64,000 nt of DNA, from positions 11,805,050 to 11,869,049 of the forward strand of contig OX578286.1 of the NCBI GenBank assembly GCA_951217055.1, written 5' to 3'. A model generated the notes under the pieces. It did no database searches, was not told where the DNA came from, and was given only the letters and a program-made list of their open reading frames with translations. How positions within the stretch are numbered: position 1 is the first letter of the stretch; every line of letters starts with the position of its first letter. Shown here in pieces: positions 45,930 through 57,759 of the stretch. Both the position numbers and the translations under genes were made by a program. This stretch comes from Gerris lacustris. Lineage: Eukaryota > Arthropoda > Insecta > Hemiptera > Gerridae.

Positions 45930-47107
45930 CGCTGCAGTGTGCAGACTAGCACACACTTGAGTTTATTTATTTTTTATATATAAATAGACTCCAAACAACG
46001 ATTTGGAAAGTATTATATTCTTAGTAATGGAATGAACAATTTATAATTTAGTCCTGATTCTAATCCTAGAACCTAGGAGCCTTTTGAAACAAAACTTGTG
46101 ATTGGGGTGCTTAAACCTCACACTGCTAGATAAATCAGGGGTCGCTGGTTCGAAACTCGCCCAGATGAATGATTTTTTACATGTAAATCAACACACAAGT
46201 TAGACCGGGAGATGCAAAAAAAATCTATCACTATTAGTAGAGTTCCAAAACAAAAACTTGCAATTTCGTTTAATTCATTTAAAAAATATTTCACTTGGAC
46301 GAGTCTCGAAACGCAAACTTCGTTTCACTATTTCTTTTCATCCAAGCCAATTTACTGTACCACGGCTAAACAAGTTCCACTTCATAAAACAATTACAAAA
46401 ATATGATTGAATCTATCGAGATGCTGCTACCAATATCATTTTTGTAATGAAAAAATCGGTCCGAAACAACTCAGACAAACTTTCTCATTTACGAGTTCAT
46501 AATTACTCAGCCCAGTGTTTTCCATTTATTAGTTTTCCTATGTACATTTCATCAACATTTATCATAAAAATAACTTCTCCTGGGCGGGGAATCGAACCCG
46601 GGCTCTCTCTGTCCGCGATTTAAGCTATTTTCTCAGAGACTAGATTTTTCCCTAGAAAACGGCTTTTATCGTTAAATTCGTATTTATAATATGGACTACA
46701 TTTTAGAATTGTTTAATCAAAATCAAAACCACCTTTAACTGTTTTCGTGAAATAATTTCTTTCAGAGTTTTTGGAAGGTAGCACCCCCAAATTTGGAGCT
46801 AAAATTCATTTCTCGATTTCGCCTCGGGATATGATTTTTCTGAACATGTACGTCAAAGTTCGTCAAAATTGGCCCAGTAGTTTATGCTCCAGGCGTCTGC
46901 ACAGACGACAGACAGACATTTTTAAATAACACTCTTTTGGACTCAATTCATCAAAATTTCAAAAATCGAATTTTCGCGCCATCGTAAAACCTACTTTCTC
47001 TTAAAAGTAAAAATTTACTTCTCTTGAAAGTAAAAATTCACGGAAGGTTTTACAGCTTTTTGTCGGTCTTCTACACTTGACTATCGACATATATATCTGG
47101 CAATTAT
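45930..47107. other. Intergenic DNA with weak tRNA-like pieces
   Basis: Apart from the tRNA-like segments at 46100-46640 and a GACA-adjacent repeat fragment near 46780-46930, nothing is recognised. Confidence 0.4.
46100..46640. repeat. Two tRNA-like pieces in opposite orientation
   Basis: GCTGGTTCGAAACTCGCCC (plus, about 46144-46162) and, on the complement, GCCCGGGTTCGATTCCCCGC (46581-46600) both look like T arms. No complete cloverleaf was found for either. Confidence 0.35.
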
Positions 47108-47357
47108 ACAGTAGGCTTGGGACATAGATGTTTTCGATACATCGACCAAGCAAAGTTCGATTCTTCCCTAAAGATGTCGGCAAAAAAAGTCAATTCCTTT
47201 CAAATTTCCTCCTGGTAAGCAAAAAAAAGTCGACGATTTCTGATGTTTTCGATGTTTAGCAAAGAAAAAATCGATGTCAAAATCGATGTTGAACATCGAT
47301 GAATTTTGGTTCATACATCGATGTTTTAGATACATCGACATCGATGTCCCATCCCAA
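47108..47357. mobile_element. ATCGATG-rich MITE
   Basis: Ends ttgggacatagatgttttcg and acatcgatgtcccatcccaa form an imperfect inverted repeat; catcgatg recurs inside. No coding potential. Confidence 0.6.
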
Positions 47358-47435
47358 CCCCCTATTATGCAGCACGAAGGTACAAAGTTGTATATGACAC
47401 TGCGACACTGCATAATTATTAATTTATATTAATAA

Positions 47436-47439
<4 letters not shown>

Positions 47440-47525
<86 letters not shown>
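47440..47525. repeat. (TA)n microsatellite
   Basis: About 42 units. Confidence 0.97.
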
Positions 47526-47529
<4 letters not shown>

Positions 47530-47740
47530 CAAGCGTGTCTGTGGGGGGGGGGGGGGGGATTTTATTCAAATCTACAGTTTTATTCCGATCTTTATGAAAA
47601 TTTGCACACTTGATCTTCAAAAGAAGGGAGAAGGTTATTGTTTACACAAGATTCCTAAAACTAAATTTACATTACATATTATAGTTTAATAAGTAATCTT
47701 TAATAAATAAACTTTTATTTATAAAATAATTTGTTTAAGA

Positions 47741-48001
47741 GGAAAAAACTACAAAATGCTCACAGAACGCAAGTAAACAATTGTTTGTTATGAGCCAGCA
47801 AAAGATAACCTGACAAAAAATCGTGGTAGGGGCCTGACGTCACAGCAACCTTCGTCACCTAACGTAACCTCTCTGACATAAGGTGACGAAGGTTGCAGTG
47901 ACGTCAAGCCACTACCACGATTTTTTGTCAGGTTATCTTTTGCTGGCTCATATACAAACAATTGTTTACTTGCGTTCTGTGAGCATTTTGTAGTTTTTTC
48001 C
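47741..48001. mobile_element. 261-bp near-perfect palindrome
   Basis: Arms of about 125 bp starting ggaaaaaactacaaaatgct and ending agcattttgtagttttttcc, centred near 47871. Includes gtgacgtca-type text in both arms. No clear target duplication. Confidence 0.8.
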
Positions 48002-48049
48002 TTTTGAAGTGACATAAATAAAATTGAATGCCATACATCAAAAAATAAA

Positions 48050-48170
48050 GTCAGTTTTTGTTTGGGATTTAATCAGAAAATATTATTTTAACTATAAATT
48101 AGTTTTATTTGTGTCTAAGAACAATTTGGACCCCAACAGGTTATGGGCCCAGCACGCTTCCGCTGGAGTG
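48050..48170 (+). repeat. Copia-like LTR end and primer site, fragment
   Basis: ACCCCAACA then GGTTATGGGCCCAGCACGCT, with cttccgctg after it, is complementary over about 26 bases to the 5' half of initiator tRNA-Met (one mismatch), the primer used by copia-type elements. No Gag-Pol follows; the LTR start is not defined. Confidence 0.5.
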
Positions 48171-48328
48171 GAGACAAATAAATTGTATCAATGACGTTAC
48201 ATTATGGACTCGTCTTGAGGCATCTATAGGCCTAAAAGAAGATTATGTTTAATTTTTATTAACTACAATAACTGAACTAAAATTAAACAATGGAAAATTA
48301 AATATAACTAACTATATAGGTTTGAATT

Positions 48329-48844
48329 AAAGGAAACGAGGAAGCAGACAAACTTGCCAAAAGCCCTACAAAACAATCAGACAAAAAAATACCAACAAGA
48401 GATCTAATAGCACTATCCAAAAAGAAGATGTTTGAAAACTGGAACATAAAATTTCAAGAAGAACCAGCAAAAGCAAGAAATTTCAAATCAATTGTCAAAA
48501 AAATTCCAATTAAACCGTGGTTTTGGAAATCAAAACTACCACGTAAGGATATAATCAAAATTAATAGATTGAGAAGTTACCATGCAAGATGCATTCAATA
48601 CAACTATATGATAGGACTAAGTGATTCGCCTATATGTTACACATGCCCAGATAAAAATGAAAATATGACTCATATCCTATTGGAATGTCCTAAGTATAAA
48701 TCCGAACGTAACAAATTATTCCAAGAACTCAATATCCAAGAAATTCTAGATGAAAATGAAAAAATCAAGACAATACTTTTCTCAAAATTAAAAAATATTA
48801 CACTTACACTGAAATTCGTAAAAGAAATAAATTACTCCCCTTAG
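48329..48844 (+). pseudogene. C-terminal part of a non-LTR retrotransposon protein
   Basis: In frame from KGNEEADKLAK (last motif of RNase H) through LRSYHARCIQYNYMIG and the CYTCPDKNENMTHILLECPKYKSER zinc-like segment given here by its cysteines and histidine (C-x2-C-x8-H-x4-C), to a TAG stop. This C-terminal layout is typical of LINEs carrying an RNase H domain. Upstream stops at 48323 show truncation; no catalytic domain remains. Confidence 0.78.
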
Positions 48845-49139
48845 CCTAAAATTGTAAAATCTGGAGACCAGTCACCAACAGAAATCCCACAAACGAAAAT
48901 ATATAAAAAAAAAAAAAATTACTTAGGGAAAACATAGGAAGAACTTAGGAAGGACTCGGGTCCGTCCAACCTAATTGAGGTTTTCTGTGGTTTTCCTTAA
49001 TTTACCAGGCAAATGCCAGGTTGGTCCACTTTTAAGTCAGTCCACAGACTGCCTATGATACCCGTTTAAATTCCTGCAAACAACCCCAATAAAAATCCAA
49101 TCAAAATCTTCCATTTTAAAAATAAAATAAAATAAAATT
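48329..49139 (+). mobile_element. 5'-truncated LINE with AATAA-type tail
   Basis: Coding remnant, then a 3' UTR containing acttaggaaggactcgggtc, ending in a (AAAAT)n tail at 49119-49138. No clear target duplication was found. Confidence 0.65.
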
Positions 49140-49909
49140 ATATAATCCAAAATTGTCCATTACACCCTTCCACAAATTTGATTAAAAGGCTCCAATCCAT
49201 TACAAAATATCAAACATTATGGCTCCGGTAAACACAAATAATTTTTTGTTACTTATGCCAATAAATAACTTGTTAAAAAAAAATATATAAGTTTAAAAAA
49301 CAATCAAGCAAAATCTCCCCTAACTTAAGCTGAGAGGCTGTATAGTTAAACATAAAAGTATAGCAGATTTAGTATCTAAAAATCAGTGTTTTAATCTTAT
49401 CAGTTCTTATCTCTTATCAGTCTTATAGTATTATCTAAAAACTCTCAAGCAATGTTTTCTCATCAAGAAAATCAATATATTTTTTTTTAAAGATTTTATT
49501 AATATAACATGTTGACAATGTGTAATTTACTGTGTGCATTGATTTTTGTTTTGAGTAAATAATAATCAAATTGTGAGTATTAAACATCATTTATAGTAAA
49601 TAATTGGTTTTAATTTTGTAGGTAGAAACAGGTGGCTGGAGAACCAGATTTATATATTATAAAAGTTTAATGTTTAAAGTTTGTGTTAAAATTTAATTTT
49701 TTTTAGTTCCAATATATAAATGTGTGATGAGTGTTACCATAATGTAATGATTGTTTCTTGAATAAAAAAAAGTCTTATGGGTAGTCGTGTCCAACTATTT
49801 TTTCATTAAATAAAAATTATTTTTTCTTCTTATTCATAATAAAAACTTTTATTGCAATGGACTGAAAATGTATCCTTTACATTTTTGAAGCTTTGAGGAA
49901 ACATTAAAA
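49140..49909. other. AT-rich intergenic DNA
   Basis: No coding sequence, RNA or paired termini seen. Confidence 0.5.
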
Positions 49910-50495
49910 ATTAGACTGCCAATAGCTTCCTCGCATCCTATCCACTTTATTGATTTTATGCTTTTACAAGCCATTATTGTCTAATTGGTTTAAGTGTTTC
50001 CCCCGTTTTTTTAATCTGTCAAAATTGTTTTGATTTTATTACACCCATTAAAAGTATCAATTTTGCAAAAGTTAAAGAACGCAACCGGTTCAAATTGATC
50101 TAGGGCTATCTGCGGGTTACTTCCGATAAACTATAAAAGTATCATTCAAATGAGATAAGTATTTTTGAAGCTATAGGTGTAAATAAATGTATGTTTGTGC
50201 GCATGTGGTAGGGAAACAAATAGGCGCAGAAGGTTGAAACTTATATGGGACCAGGGACCAACAATGGGCTAATTATGACCTACCACCCAAATTTCATTAA
50301 AAATGGACGTGTAATTTTTAAGATATGTTGGTTCGTAAAAATTGAACGACCGACAGACAGACACGTTACCAAAAATGTTCCCTGATATCTGAAAACGGAT
50401 TTCGGTCTTGGAATTTTTGAAATCGGAGACCTAAAAATGTTTCGTTCTTTGGAACGATCACATAGCTTCCGTTACCTTCGGTAAGCTCGGAAGCA
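49910..50495. repeat. Family B copy
   Basis: Collinear with 29938-30575, ending cttccgttaccttcggtaag then ctcggaagcaa. Left TIR missing. Confidence 0.8.
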
Positions 50496-51494
50496 AAATA
50501 AATGTAACACTCATTACTTTTTTTTAAAGAAATTACAAATATTTTAGATCTAAAAAATATTTCTGGTGGGATGGAAGAGAATATTTACGTCATACATACA
50601 ATTTAGTAACCTTTTGTAAAAACAGAGAAAAAAAAATACGGTTTTTATAATAGTAACACTCATTACGACAAAAATGTGATTTTTTATGTATATATGTAAA
50701 TAAATTTGAAAACTGACTGTTCTTGAATGAAAATGTCATCCTAAGTCCCTGATGTGACAGAATAATTAATATTATCATGTCTAAGGCTTATTTTAATTCT
50801 CTATAAAGTAGCCAAATTGATTTCCCTAAAGGTACATTTTATTTGAAAATGACCCATATGTTATACTAGCCTTCACCCTGCTGGGCTCATGCTAGGAATA
50901 AGTGGCTAGTTCCCTAATATCATGTAGGCCAAGTGATTAGATGAAATGTCTGAATAATTTTGTTTCCAAATCCATCATAGAAAAGAATTAAGTCTATTAT
51001 ACATTATAATTTATTCCAATATTAACACTCAAATACCCTGCGAATCGCAGTCAAGAGGTTATATATAACATGCAAAAAATCCTCCATTTAGGCACGATAA
51101 ATAACCAATCAAAAAAGCCTGAAGAGTTTTCATATTATAATAAGAGTAAAAAAAGAAGTAAATGCAATCACAAATTAATTACTTTTAAAGAAAAAACCCA
51201 TGAACAAGTAAATAGTATACACCTAACTAGGTGTGCAATGCAGTTGCCTGCTTGCAATATTGAGCTGAGCATGCATTTTAATCTTAACCAATAAACATTT
51301 GTATTTATAAACAGCCGAAATTGGATCAAAAATAGTGAAATCTCTATTTTTAATTAAAAAGCATTTTTTCCTATTTTTCTAATTTACCCCCTCTTAAACG
51401 AAAATATGACAAAAGTGAACATAACAACAAAAACTGTACTCGTAAAGAGCTTTCTAACGACAAGCATCATGAAGGGCATATACTATTTTCACTT
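50496..51494. other. AT-rich intergenic DNA
   Basis: From about 51360 the text matches the interior of the element at 2798 (cccctcttaaacgaaaatat). No gene. Confidence 0.45.
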
Positions 51495-52365
51495 TTGTAC
51501 CCCGTACCCCTGTTTACGAATTTGGACCATTTCAGATATATGCCTTCCTGTTGTTGGTCACTATGACCGTGCCGAATTTCGTGCAAATCGGTTCAGCTTT
51601 TCAGAATTAAACTTTTGTACCCTGTACCCCTGTGTACCAATTTGGACCATTTTAGATTTATACCTTCCTGTGGTTGGTCACTGTGACCGTGCCGAATTTC
51701 GTGCGAATGGGTTCAGCTGTTCAGGAGGAAACTTTTGTACCCCGTACCCCTGTGTACTAATTTGGACCATTTTAGATTTATACCTTCATGTGGTTGGTCA
51801 CTATGACCGTGCCGAATTTTGTGCGAATCGGTTCAGCCGTTCAGGAGGAAATTTTTGTACCCTGTACCCTGTACCCCGTACCCCTGTGTACCAATTTGGA
51901 CCATTTCAAATTTATACCTTCCTGTGGTTGGTCACTATGACCGTGCCGAATTCTGTGCGAATCGGTTCTGCCGTTCAGGAGGAAATTTTTGTACCCTGTA
52001 CCCCGTACCCCTGTGTACCAATTTGGACCATTTTAGATTTATACCTTCCTGTTGTTGGTCACTATGACCGTGCCGAATTTCGTGCGAATCAGTTCAGCCG
52101 TTCAGGATGAAACTTTTGTACCCTGTACCCCGTACCCCTGTGTACCAATTTGGACCATTTCAGATGTATACCTTCCTGTGGTTGGTCACTATGACCGTGC
52201 CGAATTTCGTGTGAATCGGATCATCCGTTCAGGAGGAAACTTTTGTACCCCATACCCCTATGTACCAATTTGGACCATTTCAAATGTATACCTTCCTGTG
52301 GTTAGTCACTATGACCGTGTCTTTTTTTTGTGCAGATCGGTTGAGGCGTTCATGAGGAGTATGCG
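51495..52365. repeat. Tandem array of about 115-125 bp units
   Basis: Eight units containing tttgtaccccgtacccctgt, accaatttggaccatttyag, ggtcactatgaccgtgccga and ggttcagccgttcaggagga. The 234-codon open frame across it reflects the repeat and not a gene. Confidence 0.92.
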
Positions 52366-53019
52366 TCTGAAAAAATGCAAAGTGTAGTATAAGAGCTACG
52401 CTTCGCTCAGCTCAACAGTTATAACTGGACAAAGGTAAACAAAGCAGGTAATAGAAAATATTAGTTTTAAAACTAAATTTTTTTTGCCTATAACATGCGA
52501 AACATGTTGGGTGCATAAAAAATTAATCAATATTTCACATAAAAAAATAATCGATTTCATTCTGCCAGTTTTGCACCTATAAAGTGGAACTGGAAACAAG
52601 TCAGACAAGAAAAAATTTCAGGCGATTTTGGTTATTGTAATGTATAAAATTAAAAAGTACTAATTTTATGTGTGTAGATATATTTTAATCAAATTTTTGT
52701 GTAAACAAGGTGTAGAGTTGGGGGCTTCGGATCAAAACTAACCTCGAAAATCCTCTAATTTGAATGAAAAGGGTAAAAGAGATAGTGTCCTGTAGAGGTG
52801 TAAAAAATAATGATAAAAGTAATAATAAAACAATACAAAGAAAGCCCGGTAAAACTGCAGTTATCAGGCCACCTAAGGAAAAGAGGTTAGAAAATTGAGG
52901 GAGCCTCACTCGAATGTACTATTTAGACAAAGGGATATCATATCTAAAATGTATTAATTATATAGAAATAAGCTTGTAAATCTTAAAAATATACTGTTTT
53001 CACAAAGGGATATAATCTC

Positions 53020-53379
53020 TTAAGGCTCTACCGCTCTTTGAGGTTAGAAAAATCATTACATTGAATATTTTATTGGTTCTAAGCGAGATATCAAAAATCT
53101 AATCACAGGCTTCATTCCTAATTTTAATTCTGCACAATTTGAGCCCTATTTCAACTTCCTATGATAAATAGTAGAGGCGCCATTTCAATACAACGATAAA
53201 ACTCGTTGTATTAAAATGGCGTCTGTACTGTTTATCATAGGAAATTGAAATAGGGCTCAAATTGTGCAGAATTAAAATTAGGAATGAAGCCTGTGATTAG
53301 ATTTTTGATATCTCGCTTAGAACCAGTATAATTTTAATTTTACTGTTTTTCCTAACCTCAAAGGGCGGTAGAGCTTTAA
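53020..53379. mobile_element. 360-bp palindrome
   Basis: Outer ttaaggctctaccgctcttt and aagggcggtagagctttaa; the inner 120 bp (cttcattcctaattttaatt...) is nearly perfect around a centre near 53205. Confidence 0.75.
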
Positions 53380-53964
53380 GTGTATAAATCAAGCGAAATT
53401 GTGCTGCCTCGAGCTGTATCGAGCACTGCAGAATAGCCGAAAGCCCAAGTACCTTGGATTAACAAAGGGGGTTTTTTAACAATTAGAATAATAAAGATAA
53501 CATATAATAATGACCTTTTGTAATGGTGTGCAGTGCGGTGAAGAGTTTGAGTCTGCAAACTGGATCAGGCGTTCAGATGGAGACAGACTCTGGAGATGAA
53601 TATAATATGTCCGGGCGGACATACAAGGAAGAACTGAAAATATGCGGTGGCTTGGTGAACTGGATCGGTATACAAGTGTCCGGGCCAATAAACAAGGAAG
53701 GGCTTTAACTGAGGTAGAAGAAAATAATTTATCCGGGCAGATATATCACTTCCACATACTCACTTCAATTACATATGACTGGCAAAAATGAAAATTATGT
53801 GAACTGCTCTGGCCAAGTTGGCCAATACAAAATAAATATATAAAATAAAAAACTAAACAAAGATTTGTTAGAAATAAGAAGGTTCTAAACAAAGATTAGC
53901 TTACAACAGGGGACTCACTCAGCTGTGCCTCAAAACAAATAAAAATATTTAATCAAAAAAATAT

Positions 53965-54082
53965 ACTTTTCCTTTAATATATATAATAAAATATAATATA
54001 AATAAATAATATATAAATATAAATAAATAATATATAAATATAAATAAATAATATATAAATATAAATAAATAAAATAAACTGT
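53965..54082. repeat. AT minisatellite
   Basis: Units of ataaataaataatatataaat, about 22 bp, four to five copies. Confidence 0.8.
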
Positions 54083-54181
54083 GGTTTTAACACAAGGAAA
54101 ATAATGTCTAACCTTTACATAGTTGTTGATAGATATTCATATAAATAATTTAAATAATTCCTTTGATAGTAAACCCTTTTT

Positions 54182-54300
54182 AAATTGATTTATGTATAGA
54201 AAACTATATATAAAATAATATTTTCTTTGAAGCTTTTAACCTTAAAAGATCCAAAGAAAATATATATTTAGATAATAGTTTTCTATACGTAAATCAATTT
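54182..54300. repeat. Inverted repeat
   Basis: aaattgatttatgtatagaa and ttctatacgtaaatcaattt are inverted, with further arm pairing around attttctttgaagctttt. Confidence 0.6.
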
Positions 54301-54389
54301 AATTAATGTCAGTTGTTAGAATGTTATTTGATATTATCTTATATTGGCTTGTAAGTTATTGTATTAAATACAAATTAATAATAATCTAT

Positions 54390-54432
54390 TAGGCCTGAAG
54401 ATGCCTCAAGAGGAGGCAAAATATCGCAAAAA
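54390..54432 (+). other. Hammerhead-like motif, altered third segment
   Basis: CCTGAAGATGCCTC...GAGGC then AAAATATCGCAAAA. The stem is complete but the GAAA segment reads CAAAA. Downstream text matches 4569-4585. Confidence 0.45.
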
Positions 54433-54472
54433 GAAGTGACGATTTAGATAAAAAAAAAAATACGTGTGATGT

Positions 54473-55525
54473 CGCGGGACACCAGGTAGGAACGAAGTTC
54501 CTTGCATTTTTCATTAAATATAAATTTTAAAATCACACTGCTCAGTACGTATACATTGCTAACTACTTATACATGGTGGAGTTAGAAAAGAGACAAAATT
54601 AAAAGTAACAAACTGTTTGTACCTAGCAAGAGTTAAGGAAAAATTAAAATTAAATCATTATTTGTATCATTAAAGCAAGCGTCTTACTATAAATATATAT
54701 TGAATATAAGATAAATGTTGTTCATGATGAGTTTATAGTTAAAGAGTATGTTTGTTAAAGGATGTTGGATTGAAATAGGACTGTTTTCTACCTACCCGCC
54801 CTGTTAATTTAAAATATTATAAAATATATCTCTTCCCTACTCTAAAGCTTCTGCTTGTATCCGGTTGAAATTTTACATGCCTGTTTCAATTGTACTTTAG
54901 ACAATGTGTAAGAAGTTTTATTAAAATCGTTATACCTTAGAACAGAAGATATCAGTAAAAACGTTGTTTTCTTTATTTTAAACGGGGTTTTTTTTTTTTT
55001 TTGGTCCACTTTAATAAATTTAGCGATCTATATCACTTCATAATAGTGTCGGTGTTCGTTTTACTAAGAAAAAAAAAAATTAAAAAAGTTGTTTGTCTCA
55101 TTAAATAGATGAAGTTAGAACTTTTTCTTGGATTAAGTACGCAGTATTTTAATAATATACTTAATATATTGAAATAAGTGTCAGCACAGATCAATTTTAC
55201 TTTTAACAAGACCGTGATTATATTTTCTATATTAACAAACCCAAGTGACATTTTGACATATAACAAAAATAAACAAAACAAGTCAAGGAGCAGGCTTCCT
55301 TTATAACATTTTTTCTCGTCTTTTTAAAGCTTAAGTTTACGCAAGCGTTGCACATGAACGCTTGGGCGGATAACGATTTCCAACGAACTCAGCCTGGGCA
55401 TTGGTAAGATGAACATGTGTACCAAATTTCAACTAACTCGATGATCTTTTACTTAAGACGGATTTTGCGTGACGGTGATTTTGGTCGTTTTTTTCGGATT
55501 CACTCCAGGGCTCCAGAACGTGCCA
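54473..55525. repeat. Diverged family A relative, inverted copy
   Basis: Mirror image of 43990-44905: caggtaggaacgaagttcc at the left, then gctccagaacgtgccat at the right. Non-coding. Confidence 0.7.
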
Positions 55526-55709
55526 TAAGTATTGTATTAATCATACATCAAATTAATACAATACTTTAATCCGTGTTTTATGCGTGAATGAATAAATTTT
55601 TTTTTTTTAGAAAATATACAAAATAAACAATATAAACAATATAATATAAAAAGAAGAAACACGACTGTATAATATCCTGCTAGATATGGGAGTCTTTCCT
55701 CGTACATTG

Positions 55710-55965
55710 AAAAAAAAGTTATTGCCAAAGCAGCTTTCAGCATTCAAAAGGCCATCATCAGTGTCTATTGAGGAGTCTCACGTCGATCTCTAACTTGAAT
55801 TAGATTCGCCACTCACTAAATCTTTTTAATAATGTAACTTTTTTCTTCGGCAGTAGGCACTGATGATGGCTTTTTGAAGGCTGAAAGCTGCTTTGGCAAT
55901 AATTTGTTTTCAATTTACGCGGTGACACTGTTTGTGTTATTCACACAAACAGTTATACAGTAACA
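55710..55965. mobile_element. Inverted-repeat element with hammerhead-like motifs
   Basis: Left ttgccaaagcagctttcagc and right gctgaaagctgctttggcaa are inverted repeats; motifs lie inverted at about 55732-55765 and direct at 55857-55892. Related to 12846-13326. Confidence 0.7.
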
Positions 55966-56472
55966 CACAGTTATTTATACAGTAACCTGTTCCATATCAT
56001 TTTAATTATTTAGATATACTATTTGCAATATTTATATCTACTATCTTATCTGTATGTTTTATTTTTCGTGATAAGTAACGTCGCTGCAATAACCTTGGCA
56101 AGAAATTATATTTAAGGCAATGATTAATTTTATGAACATGCATTATTTTTTTTAATGAAAAAATCAGTATCATTTCTACTACTACCACTCCAGAAATACA
56201 AGCTCCTGTAAAGATTACATTGCAGTTGTGAAAGCACTTGATAGCTTATTGCCCTTATCAGTTGTAGTTGTTTATAAATAGTGTATTTTTTTCTTTATTA
56301 TATTATTTATTATAGTTTTGTGATAGTTACCAGTTTCTGTTAACATTATATTAGATGGTAGTTCTGCTTCAAATGGTATTTTATTTGCTTCAATTTTCTT
56401 TTAATCAAAACTCCAATATTTACTAAAACCATTATGCCCATTTATTTATTTGTCATATTATTGCAGTGTTGT

Positions 56473-56731
56473 CAGTGGTGTAGTGGCAAATTTTCCACTG
56501 TGAAATCGCTAAATATATTTGTCAAATTATAAGGAACGTCGTATTTATATTTCATATTATTATTTAAGATCAACATCAGTCGAGTTTACAAATTTTTTTA
56601 CATTATTTTTTACATTATTATTTACATCAATCATATTATACCAAATCAATATTTAGCAATACATTGGCTATATTGAATTTTACTGTGGAAAACCAGTGTG
56701 GGAATGCCGTTTCTACTCCACTACACCACTG
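56473..56731. mobile_element. hAT-type MITE, 259 bp
   Basis: Inverted repeats CAGTGGTGTAGTGG / CCACTACACCACTG and an 8-bp duplication AGTGTTGT (56465-56472, 56732-56739). AT-rich non-coding interior. The LINE at 56745 sits within and beside its right duplication, so the MITE is older. Confidence 0.9.
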
Positions 56732-56744
56732 AGTGTTGTGTATT

Positions 56745-57475
56745 TTTTTTTTTTTTTTTTTTTAATTTCTTTATTGTCATAACTTTAACTACATACATTA
56801 TGTAACAAGAAGTCTTGATAATGAATTACAATTTATATTAACATTATGGTATTGACTTGATTCGGGTGGTCACCCAGTGGTGGCACTCCGTAACATGTTT
56901 TATTATATTCATGCATATTTTTTATTTATTATTACATATATATTTATGTATAGACTTAAATGTTAGGTTACAATGTTTAGGAGGTCCCTAGGCCATTCTC
57001 TTTTTAGTCTCCGGCGAGGAGCGGTTGGGATAGTAAGTGAGGAAAGGGATTGGACATTTGGATTTGGGTGCAAGGCTAATTTGGTGTGAAAGTTTTTATA
57101 TCGTTCTATGGCCAGGTTTCTAATAAAAGGAACATTAAGATCTTTATGGATTACAATATTTGGTACGTAGAATGGTAGATGAGAAAGTTTCCTGAGAATT
57201 TTTGACTGTAGGATGTTTGATGGTTTGGTGGAGCCCCAGAGTTCTATTCCATAGGCCCAGGAGGGTTTTAGAATTGTGTTGTATATTTGTAATCTGTGGT
57301 GGAGAGGAAGTTTTGAGCGAGTGTCTAGCAGTCGTAGAAGGAGTTTGTAGCTTCTGTTGACTTCCATCCTTTTTAGGCGTGTGTGTAGGTTCCATGTAAG
57401 TCTTTTGTCTAAGTGAAGCCCCAGGTAGCGGACTTCGGATGCTATAATATTCAGGAGAACTGGCGGGCAGTATCG
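56745..57475 (-). mobile_element. 5'-truncated Jockey-like LINE with poly(A) tail and 15-bp duplication
   Basis: A poly(T) run at about 56745-56763 on the plus strand is the element's A-tail. TGAGTGTTGTGTATT is duplicated at 56730-56744 and 57476-57490. 731 bp remain, the 3' part of the reverse transcriptase ORF. Target-primed insertion explains truncation, tail and duplication together. Confidence 0.93.
56963..57475 (-). pseudogene. C-terminal part of Jockey-like reverse transcriptase protein
   Basis: Open from the truncation point to the stop at 56963. Starts near YCPPVLLNIIASEVRYLG, then LHLDKRLTWNLHTRLKR (the conserved YLG-x-x-LD-x-x-L-x-W segment), LQIYNTILKPSWAYGIELWG, NIVIHKDLNVPFI and a basic C-terminus. 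The upstream fingers and palm with the catalytic YADD are missing, so it is inactive. An ATG at complement 57365-57367 is internal and not a start. Confidence 0.88.
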
Positions 57476-57759
57476 TGAGTGTTGTGTATTAAAATAATTT
57501 TAATACAGTATAAAAAAAATTGTAGAATATCTATTTCATTATGATTAAAACAGCTGCAATAATTTAATTCTTAAAGAGCTAATATATCTCCATTGCATTC
57601 AAACTCTACTCTAAGAGGTCTTTCACTTGTTAGGTTTGAGTTTAATTTTATATCACTTTAAATGCAATTCAATTTTTTTTAGGATTTTTTTTTTATGTTT
57701 TAGGTAGTATTCATACTATGGAAAGATGATATTTTACTTTAAACTTCTAAAAAAAATTT

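Noticed and set aside
48428..48844. Host gene of 138 codons
   Set aside because: It is the C-terminal end of a LINE protein; the frame extends upstream into RNase H sequence without a start.
51406..52110. 234-codon open frame, second longest in the window
   Set aside because: Follows the tandem array of about 120-bp units; no known domain and the frame depends on unit spacing.
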